Assembly: GCA_029560585.1 (NCBI GenBank)
Contig: JAKQKQ010000261.1
Location: 62,001-126,000, forward strand
From: Verrucomicrobiota bacterium
Lineage (GTDB): Bacteria; Verrucomicrobiota; Verrucomicrobiia; JADLBR01
DNA length: 64,000 nucleotides
Reading direction: 5' to 3'
Below, one piece after another: positions 35,385 to 45,500 of this stretch. The notes beneath the pieces are model-generated. The model worked only from the letters and a program-made list of their open reading frames with translations, was not told where the DNA came from and searched no databases. Numbering within the stretch: position 1 is the first letter of the stretch; each line of letters starts with the position of its first letter. The position numbers were made by a program, and so were the translations under genes.

Positions 35385-36635
35385 GTGGTGTATCCGCGGC
35401 ATCTCATGGTTCTTGCGCTGCTGGTGCTGGCCGTGGGCATCAATTACATTGATCGCGGCAGCCTTTCCGTCGCGAAACCAGAGCTGGCGCGGGAGTTCGG
35501 TCTGGACAACGCCCGAATGGGTTTGCTGTTTTCCGCGTTTTTCTGGAGCTATGCCCTGTTTCAATTGGTGTCGGGTTGGCTGGTGGACCGGCTGGACGTC
35601 AAATGGGTCTATGCCGCCGGTTTTCTCGTCTGGTCGTTGGCGGCCGCCGCGATGGGCATGGTTTCCGGTTTCGCCACGTTTCTGGCCCTGCGTCTGATGT
35701 TGGGGATCGGGGAGAGCGTTGCGTACCCCGCGACGTCGCGGTTGCTCGCAGCCAGTTTCCCGGAAGAGCGGCGTGGCGTCGCCAATGCGCTGGTGGACGC
35801 TGCATCCAAGATCGGGCCCGCGCTGAGCACATTGATCGGCGGGCTCGTGGTCGCGCATCATGGCTGGCGCGTGTTGTTTGTGTCGGTGGGATTGGGAAGC
35901 CTGTTATGGCTCATCCCGTGGGTGGCATTGGTGCCATCGCAGGGGGGTTCTTTGAGAAGATGTCCCGGCACAGTGCGGGAGCGGCAAGTCACGCTAATTG
36001 ATCTGTTGGGTCGGCGCGAATTATGGGGGACATCGCTGGGCATGTTTTGTCTGGGCTATGCCTGGTATTTCCTCGTGTCATGGCTGCCATCGTATCTGGT
36101 GGAAGAGCGAAAGTTCTCCATGGGGGTGATGGCTATTCTGGGCTCGCTGCCATTTTGGGCGATGGCCGCCGCCTCGGTGATGGCCGGGTGGCTTTCGGAT
36201 TCATTGATTCGCCGAGGAGGGTCGGCCACCCGCGTGCGCAAGACATTCCTGCTGGCGGGACTCGGCCTCTGCGCGGCCCTGGTATGGCCGGCGGTTGTCA
36301 CACGCAGTCCGGGCATGTCGGTGGGGCTGCTGACGGCGGCATGCGCCGCGCTTGGCCTTTTTACTTCCAACGTGTGGGCGGTGACGCAGACGCTTGCGGG
36401 GGAGCGTGCCGCCGGCAAATGGACCGGCGTTCAGAATGCGGTCGGCAACCTTGGCGGGGTGGTGTCGCCGGCGCTCACGGGATGGATTGTTGCCGTGACA
36501 GGGTCGTTTCAACTGGCCTTTGCTGCCACCTCGGTCGCGCTGATCATTGGCATGGGAGCGTACGTCCTGTTCGTCGGGCGAATCTGCCCCTTGACCTGGC
36601 CCGAACGGTCACCAACGGCATCGACGGCAGGCTGA
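35385..36635 (+). CDS. MFS transporter, anion:cation symporter (sugar-acid) type
   Basis: About 416 residues with roughly 12 membrane helices. The opening LMVLALLVLAVGINYIDRGS and the loop VSGWLVDRLDVKWVY fit the anion:cation symporter branch of the major facilitator superfamily, as do GIGESVAYPATSRLLAASFPEERRG and GNLGGVVSPALTGWIVAVTG. Known relatives import hexuronates, galactonate or glucarate by proton symport. It is the only transporter in the window, so it is the candidate importer for the sugar or sugar acid released by the surrounding enzymes. GTG 35385 has AAGGGG upstream; an in-frame GTG at 35352 is the alternative. The stop overlaps a possible ATG of the next gene as TGATG (36633-36637). 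Confidence 0.85.
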   Translation: MVYPRHLMVLALLVLAVGINYIDRGSLSVAKPELAREFGLDNARMGLLFSAFFWSYALFQLVSGWLVDRLDVKWVYAAGFLVWSLAAAAMGMVSGFATFLALRLMLGIGESVAYPATSRLLAASFPEERRGVANALVDAASKIGPALSTLIGGLVVAHHGWRVLFVSVGLGSLLWLIPWVALVPSQGGSLRRCPGTVRERQVTLIDLLGRRELWGTSLGMFCLGYAWYFLVSWLPSYLVEERKFSMGVMAILGSLPFWAMAAASVMAGWLSDSLIRRGGSATRVRKTFLLAGLGLCAALVWPAVVTRSPGMSVGLLTAACAALGLFTSNVWAVTQTLAGERAAGKWTGVQNAVGNLGGVVSPALTGWIVAVTGSFQLAFAATSVALIIGMGAYVLFVGRICPLTWPERSPTASTAG

Positions 36636-36775
36636 TGTCTGCCGCGATTGGACTCGACCCGCATCATCCCGTCCATCACCCTGATCACATGGTCGGAGAG
36701 GTTCGGTCTGGGGTTCCGGTCACCGGGAGATCGCTGGGGGCCGGGATCTCCCGCGGGGCGACCAGTGGAGGATCC

Positions 36776-38281
36776 TTGTCGGCTGTCATTCTCGCGGCGT
36801 TCCTGATCGATTCTGGTGCCGCGATGGCGGCGGATGCGTCGGCGACGTTCCGGGTCGGGTTTGCGGAACGCGAGATCACTCCAGAAATCGGCATGGAGGT
36901 ACCGGGAGGATATTCGAAGGCGTTCTGTCGCGAGATACATGATCCGTGCAAGGTTCGCGCGGTGGTGTTTGACGATGGCAAGACGCGGATCGCGCTGGTG
37001 AGCATCGACGGTGGTTTTGTTTTCCGGCCAGAGGTCCAGAGGGCAAGGGCGGAGATACAAAGGCGCTGCGGTATTCCACCAGACGCGGTATTGATCGCCG
37101 CAACCCATTCGCATTCCTCCGGGCCGTTGGGAATCGTGCAGCCCGGCGAATATGACCATGCCTCGCCGGAGGTTCAGAGGTTGGCCTACGAGGAATCCTC
37201 GTGTGCGGATCCCGGGTACCTGAATATGGTCTTTGAGCGGACGGTGGCGGCGGTTTGCGCGGCGGACGAGGGCCGGGCTGACGCTCGTGCCGGCGTAGGG
37301 AAGGGGCTCGCGGAGAAGGTGGCCTTTTGTCGGCGCCTGCGCATGAAGGGGGGCCACACGTTCACCCATCCGGGCCAGGGTAATCCCGACGCCCTGGACT
37401 ACGCGGCCCCGGGCGATCCGGAGGTCGGCGTTCTGGGGGTTTGGAATGGGGAGGGCAAGCTGCTTGGTTGCGTCGTCAATTTTGCGTGCCACGCCACGAC
37501 CAGCCCAAAGGGCATCTCGGCCAATTACGTCTACTATCTTGAAAAGGTGATTCGCGGGTTCTACGGGGGCGGGGTGATCATCATCTTTCTGCCCGGTTAC
37601 TCTGGTGACATGACGCAGGTTGATAACCTAAGCCCTTACGCGAACCCGGACGGCGATCGCTGGGCGCAGATCGTGGGCGGGCAAATTGGTGCGGAGGCGC
37701 TGAAGGTGCTCTTGAAGATCCAGCCGGGAGCCCTTTTGCCGCTGGAGGCGCGGTCGAGGGTTCTCGAGATCCCCCGGCGAGTGCCTCGGCCCGAACGGGT
37801 CGAGGCGGCGTATGCGGTCATCCGAAAGGAACCGAAGGAGACGAATCCGACGACGTGGGCTTTCGCCAAGGAGATCGTGCTCTTGAATGCGCTATTGGAA
37901 AAGGCACCCCGCGCGGAGGTGGAGGTGCAGGCGATTCAGGTGGGGCCCGCGGTGTTTCTGACCAGCCCTGGTGAGATGTTTTGCGAATACCAATTGGAAG
38001 AGAAAAAGAAGAGCCCGTTTCCTCTCACGTTCTGTGTGAGCGTGGCGAACGGCTTCAATGGCTATGTGCCCACCGCGGAGGCGTTCGCCTCCACTGGCGG
38101 GGGCTATGAGACGCGGCTGACCAGTTGCAGCAATCTCGAAGTGGGCGCGGGAGGGAAGATGGTCGGGGCGGGACTGGAACTCGCCGCCAAGATGAGGCCG
38201 GGTGAGGTGTCACAGCGGCCCGCTGCGCCCGCGTATCGGCAACCGTGGTCCTACGGTAACGTTCCCCCGGAACTGGACTGA
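36776..38281 (+). CDS. Secreted neutral-ceramidase-like fold protein (copy 4)
   Basis: About 501 residues from a TTG at 36776 that follows GGAGGA and starts a clean signal peptide (SAVILAAFLIDSGAAMA). An ATG at 36635 overlapping the transporter stop is the alternative and would add 47 residues before the signal. The domain carries FAEREITPEIGMEVPGGY, LIAATHSHSSGPL with the His-x-His, VNFACHATTSPKG with a further likely zinc His, FLPGYSGDMTQ at the nucleophile loop, SPGEMFCEYQ and GYVPTAEAFASTGGGYE. The Ser nucleophile of ceramidases is again absent (GDMT). Pairing with a sugar-acid transporter argues for a carbohydrate-related substrate. Confidence 0.8.
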   Translation: MSAVILAAFLIDSGAAMAADASATFRVGFAEREITPEIGMEVPGGYSKAFCREIHDPCKVRAVVFDDGKTRIALVSIDGGFVFRPEVQRARAEIQRRCGIPPDAVLIAATHSHSSGPLGIVQPGEYDHASPEVQRLAYEESSCADPGYLNMVFERTVAAVCAADEGRADARAGVGKGLAEKVAFCRRLRMKGGHTFTHPGQGNPDALDYAAPGDPEVGVLGVWNGEGKLLGCVVNFACHATTSPKGISANYVYYLEKVIRGFYGGGVIIIFLPGYSGDMTQVDNLSPYANPDGDRWAQIVGGQIGAEALKVLLKIQPGALLPLEARSRVLEIPRRVPRPERVEAAYAVIRKEPKETNPTTWAFAKEIVLLNALLEKAPRAEVEVQAIQVGPAVFLTSPGEMFCEYQLEEKKKSPFPLTFCVSVANGFNGYVPTAEAFASTGGGYETRLTSCSNLEVGAGGKMVGAGLELAAKMRPGEVSQRPAAPAYRQPWSYGNVPPELD

Positions 38282-38418
38282 CCGGACCGGAGCGTTTGAC
38301 GCGAGAGTAGCGCAGGCTGTCGTTTGCCCGGCGCGAACGTTGGGTTGGCAAGGGCATGCCGCGGTGATTCAACAGCGATAATTCACGATCGAGGGCCGTG
38401 CTGTATCCGGTCGGCGTG

Positions 38419-41400
38419 TCATTCGTACACCTTGACCAGTTTGACCTGTGCCCGGTCGGGCGCGGCGCAGGTGAACGTGATGCGGTTCTGGCCTCCCTGC
38501 AGAACGGGCGGAGTCTGGGCAAGTTCGCCTTCTGCGATCTTCGCGCGATCGGCGCCCAGGACAAACCAGTGGCGCTGGTCGCGGCAGATCAGTCTCTGGG
38601 AGGCCTGAAGTGTCACGGGGAAACGCAGAGTTCGGTCACGCACGGTCAGGGCGGGTGACTGCATCGCGCCGCAGAGTTCTATCTCCAACTTTGCCTCGGC
38701 TCCGGGGCGGACGAGGATGTCCCACGCGTTGTCCTCGCCGTCGGGCGAAGTGATCACCCGCGTCATCTCGTATTCGCGGGTCAGGTGTTCCCAACCGATT
38801 TTCTTGCGCGGGTTTCGTGCGCCGAAGGGCGCCCCGAAAGTGTTGAGGGTGACCTCGGCGCGGGCGCTGACGCCCTGGGGTCTGTCGCAATCGAACGCGA
38901 CCGAGTTTTCGCCGGCCTGCATGAGCGGCCAAGTCGGGGCGGGGGCCGGGCGCATCCGTCCCAGGAGGTCGCCCTTGTCGTTGTGGTGCGTGACCTTGCC
39001 ATCGGGTTCGACCTCAAGGAAGTCGCCGGATTTCAGTGCGACGGGAACGACGAGGGTTTGGCCGTTCAGCGTGATCGTCGGATTCTTGAATTCGGCGGAT
39101 TGGACCGGCAGCGCCATGAGCGGACCGACGACGACTTCGGTGCTCTCGCCGGGCGGGATGTTGTTGATGTACAGACTCACGTCGGAGATGTGCGCCATGT
39201 CGAGGTGGTTCCGGTAGAGACTATAGCCGTGGTCGTAGGGCCACGTGTATTTTGTCATCTGGTCCACGTCGCGCTCCCGAACGAGGAGCTCGACGTAGCG
39301 CCAGCCCGTGAAGTCGACGGTGACGTAGTGGTCCGAGAGCGCCTGGGAGTATTCGCGCGGGGTGCCGAGCTGGACGTTGAGCAGCGCCCCTCTGCCGTCA
39401 CCTTTGATCCAGACGCCGAGGGCGCCGGCGCCAGCGAGGCTGCGGTAGGGCGCTGGAAAGGGGAGGCTCGCGCGCGCCCAGGCGCCATTGCGCTCGGCGC
39501 CCCTGTTTTCCGCGCGCAGGCGCAGGTTGCGATTTCCGCCTTTGGTGTCGGTGGTTTCTTCGTCCAACCGGAGGGACACCGTCGCGGATGCGGTGGTTTT
39601 TTTGAATGCCGCGAGGTCGCCGAAGTCAGTGACGCAGATGCGTTTCGGGCTGTCGAACGGGGCGACGGAGTAGAGCGCTTCGATGCGCGCGGCGAGCGGC
39701 TGCTGCGCGTAGGGGTTGCGGGTCGTCCAGTGTTCGGAGCCATTGCCGAGGGAGCTGATGCGATGGGCATCCATCGTGACGGGTGTGAATTGCCACAGGC
39801 CGTCGGGATTCTGCCGGAGGCGGAACTCGTCGCCCGGCACGGACACTCGCGCGACAGTCCGCGCATCGAAATAGCGTGCCAGGCGAAGGTGCTCGTACCA
39901 GCCGAGGAGGGTGAACTGATTTTCGATATGGAGGGGCAGCGGGTTTCGCGAGACGTTCACGCCCTGGATCGACATGGCGGAATCGAGGCCGAGGTTCTTG
40001 GCGGCGAAGTATTCCATCTCGTCGAGGAAATGGCCGCGCGCGAAGGGCGATGGCCCGCGGGGCGCCCACCATCCCATCTGGGGTTCGAGGAGATCCGTGG
40101 CGCGGTATTTCGAGGACACCTCGATGTGCTTGTCGTGAAAACGTTTTGCGGCCCAGACGGGGTGGTCCCATGCGCCGAGGCGCGAGTGAAACCACCAGTT
40201 GTGGGCGCCGTGGCAACTGGCCTCGACCAATGTTTCGCCGCGCAGGCGCTTGAAGATCGCATGGCGCATGGCGTCGATGCCGTAGCGGCTCATCATGCCC
40301 TCGGAGCCATCGAAGTAGATCTGATCGAGGCCGCAGGTGTTGAAGACGTTGGCGATGTGGTCGGCGAGATCGGCGGCCAGCGGTGAGTCCGGTTCGGGGT
40401 AAAATGCGAGATAGCGCTGTTGGAGGTAGTCGGCGCGGTCGCCCGCCGCGTGGGCGGCGGGTATTGTCTTGAATGCCCCGCGCTGGCACTTCGCGAAGGC
40501 GTAGGGTGTTTCAGAGACGACCTCGCCATACTGAATGATTTCAGAACCGATGCGGATGGCATTGCCATTCCCGGAATACGTGAAGACGACATCGTGGCGG
40601 GAGGAGGGTTTCTCGTTCACGTAGAGCACGGTGTTGGTGGGCGACATGGGCTTGGCCAGCGTGTAGCTGTCGGTCGCGATCAGGTGAGGGCTGGCCTCGG
40701 GCGTCACCCAGGCGTCGCGCGTGTCGATGCAGCCGGTGAGGGTGTGTATGCCGGCCTTAAGCCCCGCAGCGTGGATGCGCGCCACGGTGTCCTTCATGTC
40801 CGCGATCCCGCTCGGGAATAGGTTGGTGTTGACGCCGTAATGCCCGAGCGTGCGCCACCATCCGTGGATGTGGATGTGGGTGAACCCGCCGCGGCGCGCG
40901 AGTTCGATCCAGTCATCGGTGGCGGCGTGCGCGAGGTCGGCGAAGAGATATGACCCGCGGTTTGCGCCCGCGCCCAGGGACCAGGGGCCGCCCAGTTTGG
41001 AGGTTGGCGCACCGGCATCTTTGGCCATGGCGCGCAGGATTTCGGGCATCGCCTTTTTTGGGCCCACCGCCAGACCGGCGCGGAAGCCCGTGAGGCCGTG
41101 CTCGGAAGTGGTCCACACGCGCAGACTGGCGGGAATGCCACCCGTGCCCATTTCGACGGGCAGCTCATAGCCGCGCAGGCAGACGGCGTCCGAATCGTCT
41201 GAGAGCATGTTGGCCATTGCGCCGCGATATGTCGCGGCCGTCACCGGCAGATTGACGAATGTGAGTGAGGCGACGTCTGGCAATGTCAGCGACCGGATGG
41301 TGAAGGTGAAGAAGTCGTCATGCGCATCCACGGCGATGACCGCGTTCCCAAGGCCGCGCGCGAACTCGAAGGTGAGGACACCATCGTTTGACGTGGCCTT

Positions 41401-42315
41401 GCGGGCGGTGAGCTGGCGGCCATCCTTAAGGCGTGCGGACACGAGCGGCTGGGGTCGGGCCAGCAGTTCCCGGTCCGACGCTTTGCAGCGGACGGACATT
41501 GCGCGGCCCTGCCTGTCGATGGCGAGGACGGCGCGGCGGTTCTCGAAAGTCGCCGCCAATGGTCGGACGATCTTTGATTCATCGACCAGCGCGCAGGTGG
41601 CATTGGTGCGCGTGGAGGGATCCGCGAGCGCGGTGATCTCGGCTTCGGAGAGGGCGCGCCCGTAGATTTTCACGTCGTCGATCAAACCGGTATGAGAGAC
41701 GGGCCCGGTCCACGCGCCCAGGCGCAGGCCATCGGCCTCCACGGGGTAATTCCATGTCCCCTTTGCGACGGTTTTCCCGTTCACGTACGTGGTGATGTTT
41801 GGGAGGGAGAAAACGACGCAGAGGTGGGTCCATTGCCGTAGCGGGAGTGTTTTCAGAAGGGGGACGCTGGTTTCGGTCCAGGCACTACCGGGTTCTCCGG
41901 CGCGGTGGCCGGGGCGCCCCAATCGGAACGAGCACGAGTCATCGCGCACGAAGAGCATCAGGCCGCCGGGGCTCCAGGTGCGCGTGGTCAGGAGGTTGGG
42001 ATATCGGCCCGTGCCCTCCCAGGTGGCCCAGAGCGCGAGCGTGAATTGTGTTGCGCCATTCAGGGCGGGGATCGCGGGAAGGTCGATGAAAGCGTTTGTG
42101 CCGCCAAAATGTGGGGCCGTGCCGAAAGCACCTTTCGCCCACTGGACGTTGGTGAGTTCGGCCTCCAGGGCGTTCGTCGAGACGTCGGCGGCAAGGGCGC
42201 CGGAGCCTTCGTCGAACGGCAGATTAAGCAGGAGAGAGGAATCGGGTGGTGGGCTGGCGCGCAGGATCGTGAACAACCCCAAGGACAACAGCGTGCTCAA
42301 TTGTGACAATTTCAT
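38419..42315 (-). CDS. Giant secreted LamG plus TIM-barrel glycoside-hydrolase-like protein
   Basis: 1298 residues. The signal peptide is MKLSQLSTLLSLGLFTILRA. Residues ~25-225 are a LamG-like sandwich (LLLNLPFDEGSGALAADVST, LPLRQWTHLCVVFSLPN, GLIDDVKIYGRALSEAEI). Residues ~235-420 are beta-rich. From ~440 a barrel-like region reads RRGGFTHIHIHGWWRTLG, AAGLKAGIHTLTGC, LDQIYFDGSEGM and FHSRLGAWDHP; the Asp in YFDGSEG is in the place of a catalytic Asp in alpha-galactosidase-like barrels. The last ~450 residues are further beta domains. It is not assignable to a numbered GH family by eye. ATG 42315 has GGGGAG upstream. It is divergent from the GH116-like gene across a 276-bp gap. Confidence 0.7.
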   Translation of the reverse strand: MKLSQLSTLLSLGLFTILRASPPPDSSLLLNLPFDEGSGALAADVSTNALEAELTNVQWAKGAFGTAPHFGGTNAFIDLPAIPALNGATQFTLALWATWEGTGRYPNLLTTRTWSPGGLMLFVRDDSCSFRLGRPGHRAGEPGSAWTETSVPLLKTLPLRQWTHLCVVFSLPNITTYVNGKTVAKGTWNYPVEADGLRLGAWTGPVSHTGLIDDVKIYGRALSEAEITALADPSTRTNATCALVDESKIVRPLAATFENRRAVLAIDRQGRAMSVRCKASDRELLARPQPLVSARLKDGRQLTARKATSNDGVLTFEFARGLGNAVIAVDAHDDFFTFTIRSLTLPDVASLTFVNLPVTAATYRGAMANMLSDDSDAVCLRGYELPVEMGTGGIPASLRVWTTSEHGLTGFRAGLAVGPKKAMPEILRAMAKDAGAPTSKLGGPWSLGAGANRGSYLFADLAHAATDDWIELARRGGFTHIHIHGWWRTLGHYGVNTNLFPSGIADMKDTVARIHAAGLKAGIHTLTGCIDTRDAWVTPEASPHLIATDSYTLAKPMSPTNTVLYVNEKPSSRHDVVFTYSGNGNAIRIGSEIIQYGEVVSETPYAFAKCQRGAFKTIPAAHAAGDRADYLQQRYLAFYPEPDSPLAADLADHIANVFNTCGLDQIYFDGSEGMMSRYGIDAMRHAIFKRLRGETLVEASCHGAHNWWFHSRLGAWDHPVWAAKRFHDKHIEVSSKYRATDLLEPQMGWWAPRGPSPFARGHFLDEMEYFAAKNLGLDSAMSIQGVNVSRNPLPLHIENQFTLLGWYEHLRLARYFDARTVARVSVPGDEFRLRQNPDGLWQFTPVTMDAHRISSLGNGSEHWTTRNPYAQQPLAARIEALYSVAPFDSPKRICVTDFGDLAAFKKTTASATVSLRLDEETTDTKGGNRNLRLRAENRGAERNGAWARASLPFPAPYRSLAGAGALGVWIKGDGRGALLNVQLGTPREYSQALSDHYVTVDFTGWRYVELLVRERDVDQMTKYTWPYDHGYSLYRNHLDMAHISDVSLYINNIPPGESTEVVVGPLMALPVQSAEFKNPTITLNGQTLVVPVALKSGDFLEVEPDGKVTHHNDKGDLLGRMRPAPAPTWPLMQAGENSVAFDCDRPQGVSARAEVTLNTFGAPFGARNPRKKIGWEHLTREYEMTRVITSPDGEDNAWDILVRPGAEAKLEIELCGAMQSPALTVRDRTLRFPVTLQASQRLICRDQRHWFVLGADRAKIAEGELAQTPPVLQGGQNRITFTCAAPDRAQVKLVKVYE

Positions 42316-42591
42316 AGGAACTCCCCGCGTGGGCGAAACGTGTCCAGGAAACACATGGATTAAGGAATAGTTTCATGGCAGTTAACAAAACTGGCAAGGG
42401 CAAAACGGTGGCTGCGGGCAATTGGGAATCGGAAGGGATCGGATACCGAGCCGCAGCGATCACATTCCCGAGGGCCGCAATCGATTGCCGTTGGCGTTCG
42501 GCCGCGCGCCGAACGCTCACGAGCGAAAGAAGAGGCGTGATGTGTTGGGTGGGCGGTGGCAAAATGGGGGCCGAAAGGGGCGATCGATGAG

Positions 42592-45500
42592 ATGAATGCT
42601 CGAAACAGACGTTTTCGTGAAATGTTGGCAGTGCTCGTGGTTGGGGCGGCGGGTGTTTTGTGGGGGGCGGATGAGCATGGGGGTCACTCGTTCAATGGCA
42701 CATACGGTGGGGCGGCACTGAGTCGGGTTGCGTTTCCAATAGGTGGCATTGGGGCGGGGATGTTCTGTCTGGAGGGAAGCGGTGCTATTTCGCACCTGTC
42801 GGTTCGCCACCAGATGGAGGCATTCAACGAGCCGACGGCCTTCGCGGCGATCTGCGTGTTGGGGGACCGGCCCGAGGAGAACGTGGCACGGGTCGTGGAG
42901 GGGCCGGTGCCGGATTGGAAATACTTTGGGAGGCCTGGGACTGGCAACGGCGGGGCGGGGACAACATACGGCCTGCCACGATTTCGGCGGGCGGAATTCC
43001 TGGCGCGATTTCCATTCGCGAACATCGCGCTGACCGATCCAGACGTGCCATTTGGGGCGGAGATCGTTGGATGGAGCCCGTTCACGCCGCCCGATCCCGA
43101 TCCCTCGAGCCTGCCGGTCGGTGCCGTTGAATATCGGTTCCGCAATCGCGCTGAAAAGGCAAGGCGTGCGATCTTCTCTTTCCACGCCCGAAATTTCATG
43201 GGCAAGGGGCCGGTTGAGGTGATCGAGAATGGTTTTGTTCTGCGTGGAACCTCGGGGGGCGCGGCCTTCGCGATCTTCGTCCTGGGGGATGGGGCTGTGG
43301 TGGATCACTGCTGGTTTCGCGGCGGATGGTGGGATGCGCTCACGATCGCCTGGCGCAACGTGGAGCGCGGGCTGGCCGTAAATAATCCGCCCGCGAAGGG
43401 CGAGGCACCGGGCGCGTCACTTTCGGTGCCGTTTGAATTGAAGCCGGGGGAGGAGAAGACGATCCGGTTGCTCATGTGCTGGCATGTTCCGAACAGTGAT
43501 TTGCGCTACGGGAAGGAGACGGATCGGCCCGCGTTCAGAGGGGGCCCATCGAAAGGCACGGCGAAAAACGGGCAACAGCCGGTATCGGGATTCCTTGGGA
43601 GGGGTTTGGCGAACAGTTTCGACCCCGGTGGCGACGGTCCGGTCGGCACGCTGTGCTCGCCAGAATTCACGATATCCAGACGATATCTGCATTTCCTGAT
43701 TGGCGGCGGGGGTTTTGCGGGAGAGACGTGCGTCGATCTCCTGATTGGCGACAAGGTGGTGCGGACGGCGACGGGCAAGCGCAGCGAGCATCTGGCCTGG
43801 GCGACGTTCGATCTGGCCGAATTCGCCGGGCGCCGCGCCCGCCTCCGTTTGGTGGATCGGCAGAGCGCCGCATGGGGGCATCTGCTGGCCGATCATTTCG
43901 TGCTCAGCGATGAGCCGGTCGAGTCTCTCCGCACGGGGCCCGACAACGTGATAACCGACGACCCCGGGCGCCAGACGCTCCTTCAGGACTTCGAGGGCCG
44001 CGACTACGGCGCATGGAAGACCGATTGCTCGAGCGGGGGCGGGGCCTGTGGCGGGGGCGGCTGCGAGGCGGTCCCGCGGCCGGACACCTATGTCCCTTGG
44101 TACACGACGCGTTTCTCGGACGTGCGCAAGGTCGCGGCGCACTGGCGCGAGAACTTTTCCGACTATCGGCGGAAGAGCGAAGTGTTCCGCGATGCGTTTT
44201 ATGACACGACGTTGGCGCCAGAGGTCGTCGAGGCCGTCGCGGCAAATCTGACGATCCTGAAGACGCCCACGGTGCTGCGGCAGCATGACGGTCGGCTGTG
44301 GTGCTGGGAGGGCTGTGGCGACAGCAGCGGCTGTTGCGCCGGATCCTGCACCCACGTCTGGAATTACGCGCAGGCGATCTGCCATCTCTTTCCGGTGTTA
44401 GAGCGGGGCCTGCGCCAGACGGAATTTGGAGAGTCGCTGGACTCGGCGGGGCGCCAGGCATTCCGGGCGAATCTGCCCCTGGCTCCAGGGGGCGGCATGT
44501 TCGATGCCTGCGACGGGCAGTTGGGCGGCATCATGAAGGCCCACCGCGAATGGCGGATATCGGGCGACGGCGCGTGGCTGAAGGAGCATTGGCCGCGGAT
44601 CAAGCGCAGCCTGGATTACGCGATCGAGAAATGGGACCCCCGTCACACGGGACTGCTTGAGGAGGAGCACCACAATACCTACGACATCAACTATTTTGGC
44701 CCGGACGGGCACTGCGGCAGTTTTTATCTGGGGGCCTTGGCGGCGGCCATTCGCATGGGGGAGGCCGCCGGCGATGATGTCGCGCGATACCGCGAACTGT
44801 TGGCCAAGGGGCGGGAGCGGATGGAGAGAGAACTCTACAACGGTGAGTACTTCATCCAGATCGTGAGCAAGGATGGGCTGGCGAAGGACTTCACCCCAGT
44901 CCGTCCGGAGGACCAGAGCGAGGCATATCGAGCCGTGGCCGAAGAGGTGAATCGGGAGGGTCCGAAATACCAATATGGCACCGGCTGCCTGTCTGACGGC
45001 GTCCTCGGCCTGTGGATGGCGCGCGTGTGTGGGATTGACGAGCCGATCATCGATCCCGCCAAGGTGCGGAGTCATCTGCTCGCCGTCCACCGCCACAACC
45101 TCAGAAAGGATCTCTCCGCGCATGCCAACCCCCAGCGACCCACGTACGCGATGGGCGATGACGGGGGCCTGCTCCTTTGCACGTGGCCGCGCGGTGGAAA
45201 ACTGCTGCTGCCGTTCGTGTACAGCGATGAGGTGTGGACCGGCATCGAGTACCAAGTGGCGTCTCACCTGATGATGACCGGTTGTGTGGATCAGGGTCTT
45301 GAGATCGTGCGGATCTGTCGGCGGCGCTACGATGGCAGGCGCCGGAACCCATTCAACGAATACGAGTGCGGGCATTGGTATGCTCGCGCGATGTCGAGCT
45401 ACGGGCTGCTCCAAGGCCTGACGGGCCTGCAGTATGATGCCGCCACCAAGACACTGCTCGTGGATTCGCGGGTCGGCGATTTCCGGGCGTTTCTCGCAAC

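Noticed and set aside
36023-36634. Long in-frame extension of the fourth ceramidase-like gene into the transporter gene
   Set aside because: It overlaps the well-supported transporter in another frame and would put the signal peptide in the middle of the protein.
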